Source of the DNA: Papiliotrema nemorosa
Lineage: Eukaryota; Basidiomycota; Tremellomycetes; Tremellales; Rhynchogastremaceae
NCBI GenBank assembly: GCA_032158125.1
Contig: JASKOT010000014.1
Coordinates: 1 to 64,000, forward strand
Direction: 5' to 3'
Length of the DNA stretch: 64,000 bases
Part shown: positions 44,828 through 56,187 of the stretch, piece by piece
Layout: every line of letters begins with the position of its first letter
How positions within the stretch are numbered: position 1 is the stretch's first letter
Notes under the pieces: generated by a model
The model's input: the letters and a program-made list of their open reading frames with translations, nothing else
What the model was told of the DNA's origin: nothing
Databases searched by the model: none
Position numbers and translations under genes: made by a program

Positions 44828-45601
44828 TCACATGCTGATATACAAACCAAGCCCGGCGAGAGAGAGGTTTGAGACGAGGTTCAACGCCGAAGCGACACCG
44901 TGGAGAGTGGCAAACTTCTTGTTGGCCTTGCTCATGGCGTCCGATGGCTGCACCAGTCAGCAAGCCCATCGTAGAAATCAAGATGTGAACAGCCTCACGT
45001 TCGGGTCGTCATGCTCTTTACCCTCCAATCGCTCCAATCTGTGTCGTTCAAACATGGCGCTAGAGGCCAAAGGACCGACAATTAGCCAGTTGACGGCGGA
45101 AGCGACGACACTGGCAACGATCCATAGACCCTGTCGACCCTCTTCACACGTGGCCCAATGAGGTTCGACCATCGGGGAAGAGATGAGCGAAGGGTGGAAC
45201 CACAAGTGGGTGAGGAGGAGGGTCGAGGTGGTGAGTGTTTGGAAGGAAAAGTAGAGGGGTTGAAGTCGACTCTGGAGGACACCAAAGGTCTGTCGAGGAA
45301 GCGAGGTGAAGGATCGGTATCCGGACTGTTGGAGAAAATCAAGGGAGTCACGATAGGGTCGGGGACGAGCAGGGGACACAGGACGAGGATGGCGCGGGTA
45401 TCAAGACATGAGACGGGGGATATCAACCGAGCACGGAGAAAAGACATATCAGCTCAAATGTCGCGTTCGATGCTGACAGGGGTGAAGAGGCAAACTCACC
45501 ACCGTGTTCCAAACGTTGGATCCGAGAGCTGTACCCCAAGTCAAGAGGTAAAAGCCCTTCATTGTGAACGGCGCCAATGCCGAGTTGAGTAGTCCAGCCA
45601 T
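44828..45601 (-). CDS. TMEM205-like (DUF4149) membrane protein
   Basis: Exons (minus): 45601-45500, 45325-44999, 44947-44828; 182 aa. Features: N-terminal helix FYLLTWGTALGSNVWNTV, then SGYRSFTSLPRQTFGVLQ, LQPLYFSFQTLTTSTLLLT, LWIVASVVASAVNWLIVGP, MFERHRLERLEGKE and a last segment KFATLHGVASALNLVSNLSL. These blocks match the TMEM205 family, four-TM proteins of unknown function (in animals linked to vesicle traffic and drug efflux). Intron 1 is 174 nt, one of the longest in the window, and contains a long stop-free stretch. The gene is divergent from the LEA-like gene with a shared 349-bp promoter. Confidence 0.83.
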
Positions 45602-45950
45602 GTCGAGTAACGAGTTGACTTTGTTGAGGATGAAAGAATAACAAGAAACGGACCTCCGGGCGACGTTCGAGCGAGCTGAGCTCGTCACAGCGAGTGCTAT
45701 TACGATTCCAGCTCAAAGTGATTTTGTAATACCTATTACAAACCCCGGTGCCACCCCATTACAAAACTCGACCCCATGACGTCGCGAGTGACGTCACTCC
45801 AGGTGATCTCGGTTGCGCGTCTGTGCGTTCTCTTCCGTGCCAGGTCTCTCTCTCTGCCTATAATTCGCTCGAGAACGACCTTTAGGGGTCATAGTCTTCT
45901 ACGTTCATCTACACCTGACAACCTCGCAGTATCACCATCAATAGCCCATC
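45602..45950. promoter_or_regulatory. Divergent promoter with ATTACAAAAC palindrome
   Basis: The inverted repeat TTTGTAAT (45723-45730), 4-nt spacer, ATTACAAA (45735-45742) continues directly into CCCCGGT. A further ATTACAAAAC copy lies at 45758-45767. The same arrangement (one palindrome, one extra direct copy, and the CCCCGGT extension) occurs at 11232-11293 between DOA10 and SLY41. It serves the TMEM205-like and LEA-like genes. Confidence 0.6.
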
Positions 45951-46415
45951 ATGTCCATCATTCGAGCCGCTTTCCCTACCGCCCGAAATGCTTTTGCCCA
46001 AAGAGCTTTTGCTACCACCTCGGTCACTAGCAAAACTTTGACCGACACGGTCAAGGAGACTGCGGATGCTGTCAGTAGATCTGTGGTCTCTCAAGGTTTC
46101 AACTGACCATCCAGGTCAACAAGAAGGTCGGAGAGACCCTTGCCGCCGGACTAGGAAAGACCGAGGAGTTGGCCGACAGCGCCAAACAGACTGTCTGTGA
46201 GTAGCCAGCCTTCTGCGATACCGTTGCTCCGACGTCTAAGAATGGGTTTGCTCATCTTTGTAGCCGAGAAGACTCCCAACAAGGTCGAAGCTCACTATGT
46301 CGCCGAGAAGGCTCAACAATCTGCCAAGTCTGGTGCTCAAAAAGTCGACAATGCTCTCGATGACGCTGCCACTAAAGCCAGCCAGAAGAAGGCCGAGCTC
46401 GAAAGAAAGTTGTAA
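45951..46415 (+). CDS. Small mitochondrial LEA-like stress protein
   Basis: Exons 45951-46070, 46115-46196, 46264-46415; 117 aa. The N-terminus (SIIRAAFPTARNAFAQRAFA) is Arg/Ala-rich and lacks acids, as in a mitochondrial presequence. The rest is Ala/Lys/Glu/Thr-rich with 11-residue-type repeats such as TVKETADAVNKKVGET and EKAQQSAKSGAQKVDNALDD. This composition is that of group 3 LEA proteins, unfolded until drying and then amphipathic helices that protect membranes. Family membership is inferred from composition and periodicity, not from a catalytic motif. Confidence 0.7.
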
Positions 46416-46834
46416 ACGAGGAGATCTGTAAGACCAGACGGCCGACAGGCCAGCGGCACGAATAGCTTGTTCGGGGTGTTTGTCGCTTGTCACAGGAGTG
46501 GCCTCGACCCTGTCGAAGCGAATTGATACTAGGACATCTCATGTATGTAGCCGATATCTCAAAGTAGCGTCAAGTCCATGCACACCATCAAACGGCCACT
46601 TGTGACAGATTTGCATGACTATACTTGCCGGATGATCGGTAGGAAACCTGAAGGTGGTGTCAACCGCACCGTGGTGAGTTGCAACTGCCGCTCCTATCAT
46701 ACTGAGGTCGCATCGTTCCGTGGCGAGGATCCCAACCCAGGTCATGGCAAGCGGTTGAAGTTCGTTCCTGCCGTCGTAGCACTCGCTGCGGCCGAAGCAA
46801 AGGAGCCGGGCGGGCGTGCTAGGGTTCAGCACAG
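46416..46834. other. Intergenic between convergent genes
   Basis: 419 bp between the LEA-like stop (plus) and the SDS3 stop (minus). No gene is recognised; 3' untranslated regions are expected. Confidence 0.5.
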
Positions 46835-49241
46835 TCACGAGATCAGCTGAATGTACCCACCCCCAAATGCGCCGAGTAGCCCTCCCGTGGATTGTTTGGG
46901 CGGGCTCAGGATTTTGCTTCCTCCATTCAAAATACCGCCGCCGTATCCCGTATTCACAGCCGCAGAGTTGCCAGTATTTGGGGGTCTCGTACTGCTCAGG
47001 TATTCGGCCAATCCCGGAAATCTGCTATGTTGCGGCTCGTCCAGCTTGGTCGCTGCTGCTGATGGAGCGGCTTGGGCGGATAATCCGTTGGCCGGTCGAA
47101 CGGGGTCCGATTTCATCCAAGGCAGAGATATGGGCGCAGTCGCTTCTTTACGACCAGTATCAAAGAGATCAGAGGTCGTAGGAACCGTCCTTCCTTGAGG
47201 CCTAGCCTGCGTTGTCGGCCGACTCGGTCCAGCTGAGAGTAATTGAGATGAACCGGTATGGGCGTTACGAACCGGAACAGGGCGAGGTGGATTATATATG
47301 GTTGGTATAGAATTGTAGGCGTATGGGCTTGTCGTCTGATTCGTTGCGGGGGCTCGATTGACCGATGCTCCATTGATTGCACTCGAAAGAGTGGTAGAAG
47401 CATTACTGAGCGGTGGGTGCGAGTGAACAGGAGCGGCGTACATGGCAGGCGAGGCATGACGAGACATGAGTGGTGCTTGCTGCTGCTGTGCGAGCTGCAT
47501 AGATTGGAGGTTACGAGCCTGTTGTCAGCACAGGCACTCCCACTCGGTCTTACATCCAGAGCAGCAAGATCTCTGGCAATCTCCATCTCGGACGCCTTAG
47601 CGGGAGAAGCTCCAGCTGTCCAGTCAAAGGTTCGCACCTTATTTCCGACTTTCGGTATAGGTTTGACTGCCATCAGTACTGACGTCCCACTCATGCACAC
47701 CCGAATACACCATATCGGACAGTCTCAATCTCGTTCTTCTCCCTTGCAAGACGTCTTCGTTTGCTCCACGTGGCCTCGAACTCTTCCCATTGTAGCTGAT
47801 CTCGTTCCTCCTACGTACCATTAGCATTCGCCCGGGATCCCCTAGAGTCGCACGACTGACCGTCCAGCACGACCACGTCTGCGCCTTGTCCGACTCCCTG
47901 GCCCTCTTCAGTTCGCTCATAGCTTCCTCGTGTCTCTTTGAAGCAACCTCATGTAGTCTCTCACGTCGTCCTGCCAGAGTCTTATACAGGTACCGCAAGG
48001 CTGGATGGGTTCCTGCACATAAGCAGTGCTCCGACCTGATGATTGACTTACCATCGAGAATCATCTGCTCCTCCGCTGCGGCCTCCTCCATTCTCTCTAC
48101 ATAAAGCTTGTCCCTCAACGCTGCAAATTTGATCTCGAGGATCAAGAGTGTTCGAAGATGGGCCGCGGATGGAGGCGGGGCGTGGGACGGATGGGACGGG
48201 CGGGAAGGTAATGGGACGGTAGGCGTATCTAGTGGGTCAGCCAGGTTTCCCTCTTATACGACAAGCCCTACCGGAAGCATCATTCTCGTTGTCGACCTCT
48301 ACTTTGTCTTGCTCTTCCGATGAAATATCTTCCAAGGGCTGCTCCCCATCCAGCGCTTCCGTGACATCCACATTCACCTCTGATGCAGACTGCTCAACTG
48401 ACTTCAACCCCTCCCCTTTGATCTGCGAGGCATCGGTGTTATGTGGGGGGTGTATGACATCGATCCCATCCTGACCCTCCGTATCTGCGGCCCCGGCCAC
48501 TTTATGATCATTGGAAGATTGTGCTTGCTCCATACCGACATCGTCATCCTCTTCTTCAGCACGATGATCTTGCTCATCCACATTCTGTCCGCCGTTTTCA
48601 TCCTGATCCTGCTCGTATACCTCTTGATCCTCATCAGCTTCCTCATCGTCGTCCAGGCCTGCCTCCGAGGATGCAGACGACACAGGTTCTCGGATCAGGT
48701 CGGGCAAGCGCTTGGTCTGCATACCGCCAGATGGAGGTGGAGGCGTGAGCGATGGAGACGGCGACGACCGGATAGAGCGTCGATCCCCGGTTTTTGGCGA
48801 TAGAGACTGTTCACTGACATGAGCTGGGTACACGGCGAAGATGTCGTTCCGAGTTCAGGTGATGTGAATAAATACGCACCTTAGCTCGTCTGCAACCGAG
48901 AGGGGCTCATCGTCCGCATCGCCATCCTCCTTGAACGGGTTCTCGATCAATTCCCTCTTCACTGCAAGATCTCCTGTGGGTTCGTTGTCCGCCTCGTCCT
49001 CCTCATCCTCCTCGGTGAGTTCGCTCTCGTCACCATCGTCGTCGCTAAAATTGCTCTTGACAGCCGTTGAACTGGTAGGGCTTCTTGCATCTCTTTTCAG
49101 CTCATTTCGAGCGCCAACGGAAGAGATAGTGGATGTTATGCTATTCGGAGACCTCCCTAGACCACGATCTGACGGTCCCGCGTCTGGAGGAGGTGATGGG
49201 GTAGCGGAGGATAAGGGCGAAGAACCGCGCGAGGACGGCAT
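46835..49241 (-). CDS. SDS3: Sds3-family histone deacetylase complex subunit
   Basis: Exons (minus): 49241-48880, 48813-48272, 48228-48052, 48012-47861, 47810-47699, 47666-47554, 47518-46835; 713 aa. The first ~320 residues are acidic and disordered (DDDEEADEDQEVYEQDQDE). The Sds3 domain begins with LILEIKFAALRDKLYVERME, continues EEQMILDGTHPALRYLY and forms a coiled coil through RHEEAMSELKRARES and EERDQLQWEEFEA. The C-terminal third is Gln/Ser/Pro-rich and ends in GGGYIQLIS. Sds3 (with Dep1 a related family) dimerises and holds Rpd3 and Sin3 together. RPD3 lies 7.7 kb away; physical linkage may be coincidental. Confidence 0.85.
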
Positions 49242-49981
49242 GACGCCGTATGAAGAAGCAGTTTGCGCCAGAAGATGGATTGAAGGCTATGGTGTGGGCG
49301 TGGAAGCCCGGTGCTCTTCAAGACTCGGGGGTGTTGTCGGTGTTCGCTGGAACGGTAGAGATGGGGAATGAGGTGGTGAGCCTGTATTGATATGACGAGG
49401 AAGCAACAGGTGAGACGGGGGGTTTATTGTGACAACCGATTTTCATTCTCCGCCTAAAACATCACCCCCTCATCTCGCACGCCTATTAGCCCCTTGCCGG
49501 TCAAATCCGGCCTCGGACGGGATTCGAGGTAGAGTCAAGTTCTCGTAGAGCAATGCAGCACTCTAGACTGTTCGAGAGAAAGAGGACTTGATTGGGGAGC
49601 CGAATCGCTCGCCATCTTGTGAGATAGGGCGGCAGACTCATCAGCAACGAGTGATCAGGTCACACGTCCAGTTGGCGCTCATCCCAACAAGGCGGATACA
49701 GCGGAGCCTGGGTAGCAGCCAAGCAATCGATGGCATACCCTGCGTGTCCATGTAGTGCACATGTTGTTGCAATGACAAGCTCGTAAATCTCATCTGTCAC
49801 TCACGACGCGAAAGTCAGAGGGTTCTTCCAGATGGGGCTGGTCCTCTCAACTGGGGGATGCGCCACATGAGATAGAATTCATTTGCCACCTGTCGCGTGT
49901 ATTGACCATGACGAGTTCATTCAGCAGCAACCACCCTCTTGATACGCGATAACCCCGGCTGCACTATATCTGCAGATCAAG
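49242..49981. other. Divergent SDS3/MTC1 upstream region
   Basis: 740 bp between two divergent starts. No open frame of interest. The sequence is mixed in composition without homopolymers; no transcription-factor site is named. Confidence 0.5.
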
Positions 49982-51593
49982 ATGCCGCCCAAAGGCAAGA
50001 AGACGAAAGCTGAAGAAGCACGCGACTTTCTGTCCAACCTGGACAATCTCGATGAATCACCCGTAGCCGCCGCGGCGCCTGAATCCGCTGCCGTTCCCAC
50101 TGGAAGTACCCCGCGAGCATCCATCGATAGCAATCGACAACGAGGAAAGACTTCCGTTGATCTCTCTTCGTCTGCGCATTCCGAGAACCATATCCGAGCA
50201 GCCACTCCGACTGCAAATACAGGAGCAGAGGATGAAGAAGCTCAGAAAGCGTTGGACTTTCTGGAAGCTCAGATCAAGACCAAACGTGCACCCTTGTCGG
50301 CCCCAAAGACTTCTTCTCGACCCACTACACCCGCCACTGCCGCCGGTGTTAGCGCACCTGCCGTCGGACCAGGCTCAAATCTTGGCGATCATGCGCCCAA
50401 TGTCCCTAGCACACCTCAACCTGCGAGCGCCGGAGGTTGGGGGATGAGCTCCTTATGGTCGACAGCGACTTCGGCTATACAGTCTGCCCAGAAGATTGCA
50501 GACGAGCAATACAAAAAAGTCAAAACAGAAGGGTACACCGTGACGGATGGTCTGGAGCAGCTAAAAGGGCGGGGTGTCGACTTGGACAAGCTGAGAAAGG
50601 GTGCAGAAGAACGTCTAGGGGGTCTTCAAGGATACGTCAAGGGTGTTGATTTGGAGAAGCTGCGCAAGTTGTCACTTCCACTCATTCTGCTCGGTTCTGA
50701 CAGATCTAGGACAAGACCTATTAAATACCACATCGAGTACGTTGACAACGATTCTCAACACGGTAGCTCCCCCCATTTCAGCACACGAGACACTCGAGTT
50801 GTGGCTCGCACATCCGATGGTTGGCTATTCTGGCGTTGAAGGTGTCGTTTACCGAGCATGGACAAAGATACTGGAGCAGACAGAATCAGGCGAATTGATC
50901 ATCGTCTGGTCACCCGAGAGAGATGAACAAGACAATGGCGAGAGAGGGATCAACCCAGTGGAGGGCTGGGAGCAAGGATGGAATCGACAGTCGGATGAGG
51001 TTGATGGTGTGAAGAAGAGGGAGGAGCAGAATCCCAAGGGCAGAGCCAATGTCAACCGTGAGTCTACCTTCTCGACCGCTGTATGGCGAGGGCGACAACT
51101 TGTGCAGGTCCTGAAAGCTGACTCTCCTCCTTCTACAGCTAATCTTCCAGTAACCACCATTCCGATCTTCCTGCATCTCCAACCTGTGCTCGCACCTCTC
51201 GCCATACCCGAACCTCCGGTCCTCATAAAAGCCTCCTCCGCTGATAAAGCTATCACACCCTCGAAACACCTGTACTTTTTGATGACGCTACACGATCCCG
51301 TCCACTCGCTCCGATTTAGTACGACTACTCAACCTTCACCTGCAGACTGGCTCGAGGTGGAATATGAAAACTCGGACTGGGTCGAGGAACGTCTCGTCGA
51401 GGTCTTGAGAACAGGGGTGGAGATTATGGCGCAGGATGTGAGGCCTATGAGACACGCAGGTTGTAAGAGCTGACCATGGCAGTATGTCGCTACGAGAATG
51501 GGCTTGAAGCCATCGGCCAAGACACGGCCTGCTTCGCCGGACCCCAGCGCACCGGTCGCAGAGGGAGATAGCAAAGATGACAAGAAGGACTGA
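49982..51593 (+). CDS. MTC1: Maintenance of telomere capping protein 1 (Mtc1)
   Basis: Exons 49982-50663, 50704-51455, 51483-51593; 514 aa. The family start KAEEARDFLSNLDNLD, the repeated EEAQKALDFLEAQ, WGMSSLWSTATSAIQSAQKI, LGQDLLNTTSSTLTTILNTV, ETLELWLAHPMVGYSGVEG and KHLYFLMTLHDPVHSL are all present. Mtc1 is a cytosolic protein linked genetically to telomere capping and to post-Golgi transport in yeast. Both introns use GC donors: 50664-50703 (GCAAGT, 40 nt) and 51456-51482 (GCAGGT, only 27 nt). Intron 2 is the weaker call, but only this border joins MRH to YVATRMG in frame. Confidence 0.88.
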
Positions 51594-51819
51594 CCTTGAG
51601 GTCTGAGACGTATCAGTATGCTGTAGATGTTCGCTTTGCATTCGAGAATGCATCTGCGCTCTGGTGACGATCCCTCAAGCCCAGCATTCTGAGGGTCGAG
51701 GGATTCCATCGGAAGTCGCGTCGGGGCAAGTTTCAGGTTTCGAGCACGTACGGTTGGTTCGCATTAATCTGTCGATCTCCTTCTTAGTAGTCATCTCAGC
51801 TCGGTAAAAACAGAAGATC

Positions 51820-53144
51820 ATGAGATTGGCGAGTATTTTACTTGTCCTGGGAACTTGTGCGGCCCTCGCAGCCGCGTAAGTACAAGCTTGCTGAGTGACT
51901 CTCAAGATCCTTGCTGATCACTTCAGGTGGGACAAGGACGACTATGAAATCTTCGATATTGTTGGTGATTTGGAAGCCGCCGAGGGTGAGTTGATGTCTC
52001 CATATGATGGCAACGTGTCTGATGCCTTGTAACGTGCTGACTTGATCGTAGGTAAAGGTACCAACTTTTACTCGCACATCGGTGTCGATTATTCTGCATC
52101 GACGGCCGAGATCAACAAAGCGTATCGGAAAAAGTCTCTAGAATTGCAGTATGTCTGATACACTTCTATGATACCGAAGAGGGACCTGACATTGTGTATA
52201 GCCCTGATAAAAATCCTGGAGTAAAAGACATTCAAGAACGATTCGCTCGACTGGGTGTCATCTCGCAAATTCTCCGTTCTCCTGAGAAAAGAGAGCGATA
52301 CAATGCGAGTCTACTTGACGAGATCATATTGGTTCGAGCTGACATGCACATAGTTCTTCTACAAAAACGGTGTCCCGAAATGGCGTGGAACAGGATACTA
52401 CTATTCTAGATTCCGACCTACCCTTGCCCACACTCTGGCTTTCCTCGTTGTCCTCACTTCGCTATTTCATCTCCTGGTCCAGAAACTCAATTATAATCGG
52501 GATCATCGACGGGTCCAGTACTTTTCCAAGACTGCTCTGGCGTCCGCTCAAGCTGGACAAGGCAAGAAGGAGAGGTATGACGATGAGGTCGGTCGAAGAG
52601 TGAGAGTACCGATGGTCGAAGGCAATGATCAAGCCGGATTTCTGGAATTGATTGTGTTGGGAGATCACGTCTATGTGGTGTGTGGGCTCCCTTCCATGTC
52701 GCAAAAATACTTACGGGCCAGCCACATGATGACGGATCGCTAGAACCATTGTCAGACTTGGCCACTGGCCCATCGTTCTTCCGCACATGGCCATTCCTGC
52801 TCATCCTGTCTCTCGTAAGGAGAGCGGCTTCTTTCCTCCCTCCCTCTGCCCAAACTTCCCTGCCATCCCTGATCCGACCGATCAGCCATGAAACCTCGGA
52901 AGAGCCGGAACCCGTTGTCGACGGCTACGAGGTGAATGCAAGGAAGAATAGGAAGAACAGGAGAGACAAGTCGGCTACCGCCACTCCGAAAGATACCCCT
53001 GTCACCACCGATTTGGAGAGTGACGGAGCGGAAGAAGACGCTGCAACTGATAATCCCGAGGGCGAAGCCGAAGGAAAGAAGAAAAAGAGGGGAGTCGGCA
53101 AGTCCGGCGGTGCTAGGAGGAGAAAGATGGCGCTCAAAAAGTAG
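51820..53144 (+). CDS. ERJ5: ER J-domain protein Erj5
   Basis: Exons 51820-51875, 51927-51985, 52052-52148, 52202-52304, 52354-52677, 52722-53144; 353 aa. A signal peptide (MRLASILLVLGTCAALAA) is followed by WDKDDYEIFDIVGDLEAAEG and a J domain: TNFYSHIGVDYSASTAEINK with the HPD motif in LELHPDKNPG. KNGVPKWRGTGYYYSRFRPT precedes a membrane helix, and FLPPSAQT to the end forms a basic cytosolic tail. Erj5 helps BiP/Kar2 in ER folding. The intron before HPD splits the His codon. Intron 4 (52305-52353) is GC-AG (GCGAGT). Confidence 0.92.
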
Positions 53145-53358
53145 ACACCGTGTCGTAGCAGAAATGACATAAATTGCTTTCTCGACTTCGGAACAGAGAC
53201 TCGGATGCGCGACTTCCAGCATGGACGGACACGACGATGGCATGATATACATGAGACGCAAGAACAACAGCATCGAGCCAGTTGCCAGATGGTATACACA
53301 ATAGTTAAATCGTTAGTCGGCGGCAAACCGTTCATTATCCGAGACAATCCATGGACGT

Positions 53359-56187
53359 TCAGTCCATCTTATCTTGACCAAGCAGGTCTCTCAGTGCCCT
53401 CTCCTCGCCCATACGCTGCTGCTTTGCCCTGATATCCGCTCGACGAGCATTGACTTCCGCCTCGGTGCGCAAATTGCCCTTTGACTTGACTGCGCTGAGT
53501 CCACTTGCCTTGTTTCTGAGTCGTGCTGCAGATGTCGAGGCAGTCTTCTTTGGCGTCGTCCTCGTGGGTGACGCAGGAACATTCTGACGCAAGGCAGGTC
53601 TCAACGCTAGTGATGGAATCTTCGTGGCAGACGTTGCGTGGAAAGCCGAGCCAAACGTCCCGCCTCGTGACGATGCTGTCCCAAACGGTTGTTCCAGTGC
53701 GATCGGGCTAAGTACAGGTGGCGTTGGCAGAGTTCGAGCTATTGGGGGCTTGACGGTCGCTTGCATTCGCGCCAGGGAACTCGCAGTGGGCTGATACAAG
53801 GTTGACGACCTTTTGTTGGCGATAGACGTCGATGTGGAAGACCGAGAAATGGCGGAAGACCCAGATGCAATCCGAGCGGTCGTTGTCGTGGATGGTGGAG
53901 CAGGAGGGGCGCGAGCATTGCGGATGATTTCAGCTTGAGATTGCTTCTTCATGGACAAGCTGGACGACAAAGAGCTGCTTTGCGACTTTGGCAGACCCAG
54001 GTTATTGACCGAGCCGTTGACTGACGAGTCTGGGAAAGCTCCAAAATCAGGCAGTCTTGACCGAATTGGCGTTCTCGACGATGCGGAGGATGTAACAGTC
54101 TGAGCTGAGGTCGATCTTCCGCGGTCTCGCGCTTGTCGTCTCTCAACATGTTCTGCCAAACCTAGCACAGAAGATCCACCTCGCGTTGCTCGATGCGCAC
54201 GACGAATCTGAGATGTAGTCGTTGCATCGGGGAGTGATGGCATGGTTTGCGAAGCCACCAACGAAATGGTAGATTTGCTCGCCAGAGGACGTGTGAGCGA
54301 GTCTTGTCGGGTCGACTTGAACATTCCTGTGAACCTTGATCCAAACCGACCTAAATTAAGGAAAGACCTGACTTGGCGACGTACCACTCATCAAGCTTGA
54401 CCTTCTTTTTCGTCGTGCAGGTGTTGCTTTCGGACCATCACCGAGAATGCTGACAAGACTTCTGCCCGCTTCGCGTAATGACCCAAATCCATTCGGACCA
54501 ATTGAAAGCCTCTTTCGCTTGGTCTCTCTGCCGTCATTGCGGATCAATGGCAGACCATTGGGTGCCGAAGGGGTGGAATGGCCATCACTATGCTTTCGCT
54601 TGCCTGGTGTTGCCGGAGGTAGCTTGCTGGACGAAGTTGCTGTCGAGGTGGAGCCCGCAGATTTGTTGCCCCTCTTTCGTGTTTCGCCGATCGATTGCAT
54701 TCTGAACGTCAACAAAAGACAGCTCGATCTGCGCACCTTGCAAAGTCCTTCTGATGCGCCGCAGCGTATCGATCCTGGATCGAAGTCGAGCTAGCCATGT
54801 TCCTCAAGCCCCATCCACCCTCTCCGAGTCCTTGAGTAGTGTGCACGAGTTTCGAGACCTCGGCCTGCTTGCCTTTGAGGAGTTCTTCACCGAAAGTCGA
54901 GACTCCGATCCCTCGTGCTTGCATTCTAGCCTGCATGTCCTCAATGACCTGTTGAGCGGCACTGGAGAACTGTTCGTTGGATATACTGAATCCAAAGGTT
55001 TTTGCTGGCGAGGCAGAGCTTTTTTTGAATGCACCAGGAATAGGTGGAACAGGAGGGACATCCACAGGCAGAGGCGGGTAGAGAGTGGGTACACTCGCGG
55101 TGTATTCAGCCATAGCGCCGATGGCCGGCATGGACTTTCGAGAGTGTATGTTGATGTCAAAGGGTTCCGCGGACTTACGTAGAGGGGCCATAGAGCGACG
55201 CTCTTTCACGGTGCTCCTGCCAAAGAAGGGAAGCTCGTCGACATTTTGTTTTATGATCGGTTGATCGGTCGGAGGGGGCGAACACAAACGGATAGTGCTG
55301 GGTCGTTCCAGGAGGGAAAGCGTCGACCGTCGTCGCGGTACTCCCACGGTCGAGGCTGGGGAAGGAGGGGATGGACTCAACTCCTCCATGTCTTCTTCCT
55401 GCGCTACTGCTTCAACATGCGGAGCCGGCTCCTCGTACGCAATCTTATCAAGTGCAGAAGTGGCCGACGAAGATCGCGACATTAGATGCTTGGAGGCTCT
55501 TCGCGAGAGTGACGAGGCCAAAGATCGGATGGAGGACGATTTAGACCTCGACGAGATTGGTTGAATCACTCCGTCTACTGCTCGTGAGCTCTTGAAATGA
55601 TCTAATCAGACCTACCTCCGAATTCTGAGAGCGATTCACCATTGCCCGCGCTCTTCCAGGACGAACAGCTGCTCGACTTTGTCATGCCCACCCCATCTTT
55701 CGCAGGCGAGATCAAGCTTGCTCCGCTGGCTGACAGAACCTCCCAGGTGTCGCTAGCTCGAGAAAGGCATCGACCAGGCGAAATCTCGCGGACTTCTGAT
55801 GGAGTACTTTGTGACAAATCGCACGGAGACTTGGGTATATCGGCATTGAGATCGGACAAAATCGTTGCGGGGGTGGGAGCAGGAAGAGGTATGTTAAATT
55901 GACGAGTGGGAGTGAGGTTGGCGGCAACTGAGTTGTTCAGCTCTGATTCACCTGCTGTTTTGGCTCAACCCACAGTCTTTCAGTCTATCAATCATATCGA
56001 CATTCTGCATGGATTAGCATCACGTGTGAGGAATCAACTCACCTTTCCACTAGCTCTCAGCCCGTAGCGCTTGGACAGTGACACCAGCTGATGTCTCTTC
56101 AACGCATGCAAAGCGGGTGAACTGTTGTCAGCCTTGTTGTTCCGGTTGAGTTGTAGCGAATTACTTGTGCAGTATCTCGTCTGACAT
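53359..56187 (-). CDS. Uncharacterised SAP-domain protein
   Basis: Exons (minus): 56187-56165, 56121-56043, 56004-55956, 55927-55616, 55577-54737, 54701-54385, 54350-53359; 870 aa in one frame. Residues ~10-50 are a SAP motif, ALKRHQLVSLSKRYGLRASG followed by NVDMIDRLKDCG, a DNA/chromatin-binding helix pair. The remaining 820 residues are Ser/Thr/Pro/Arg-rich and disordered, with HQKDFARMQSIGETRKRG at about 436-453 and basic KRKRLSIGP and RRKRRSSL. The C-terminal 60 residues (RRADIRAKQQRMGEERALR) are a charged helix. I recognise no orthologue; composition suggests a nuclear or chromosome-associated protein. Intron 3 (55955-55928, GC donor, 28 nt) is the least certain junction. Confidence 0.75.
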
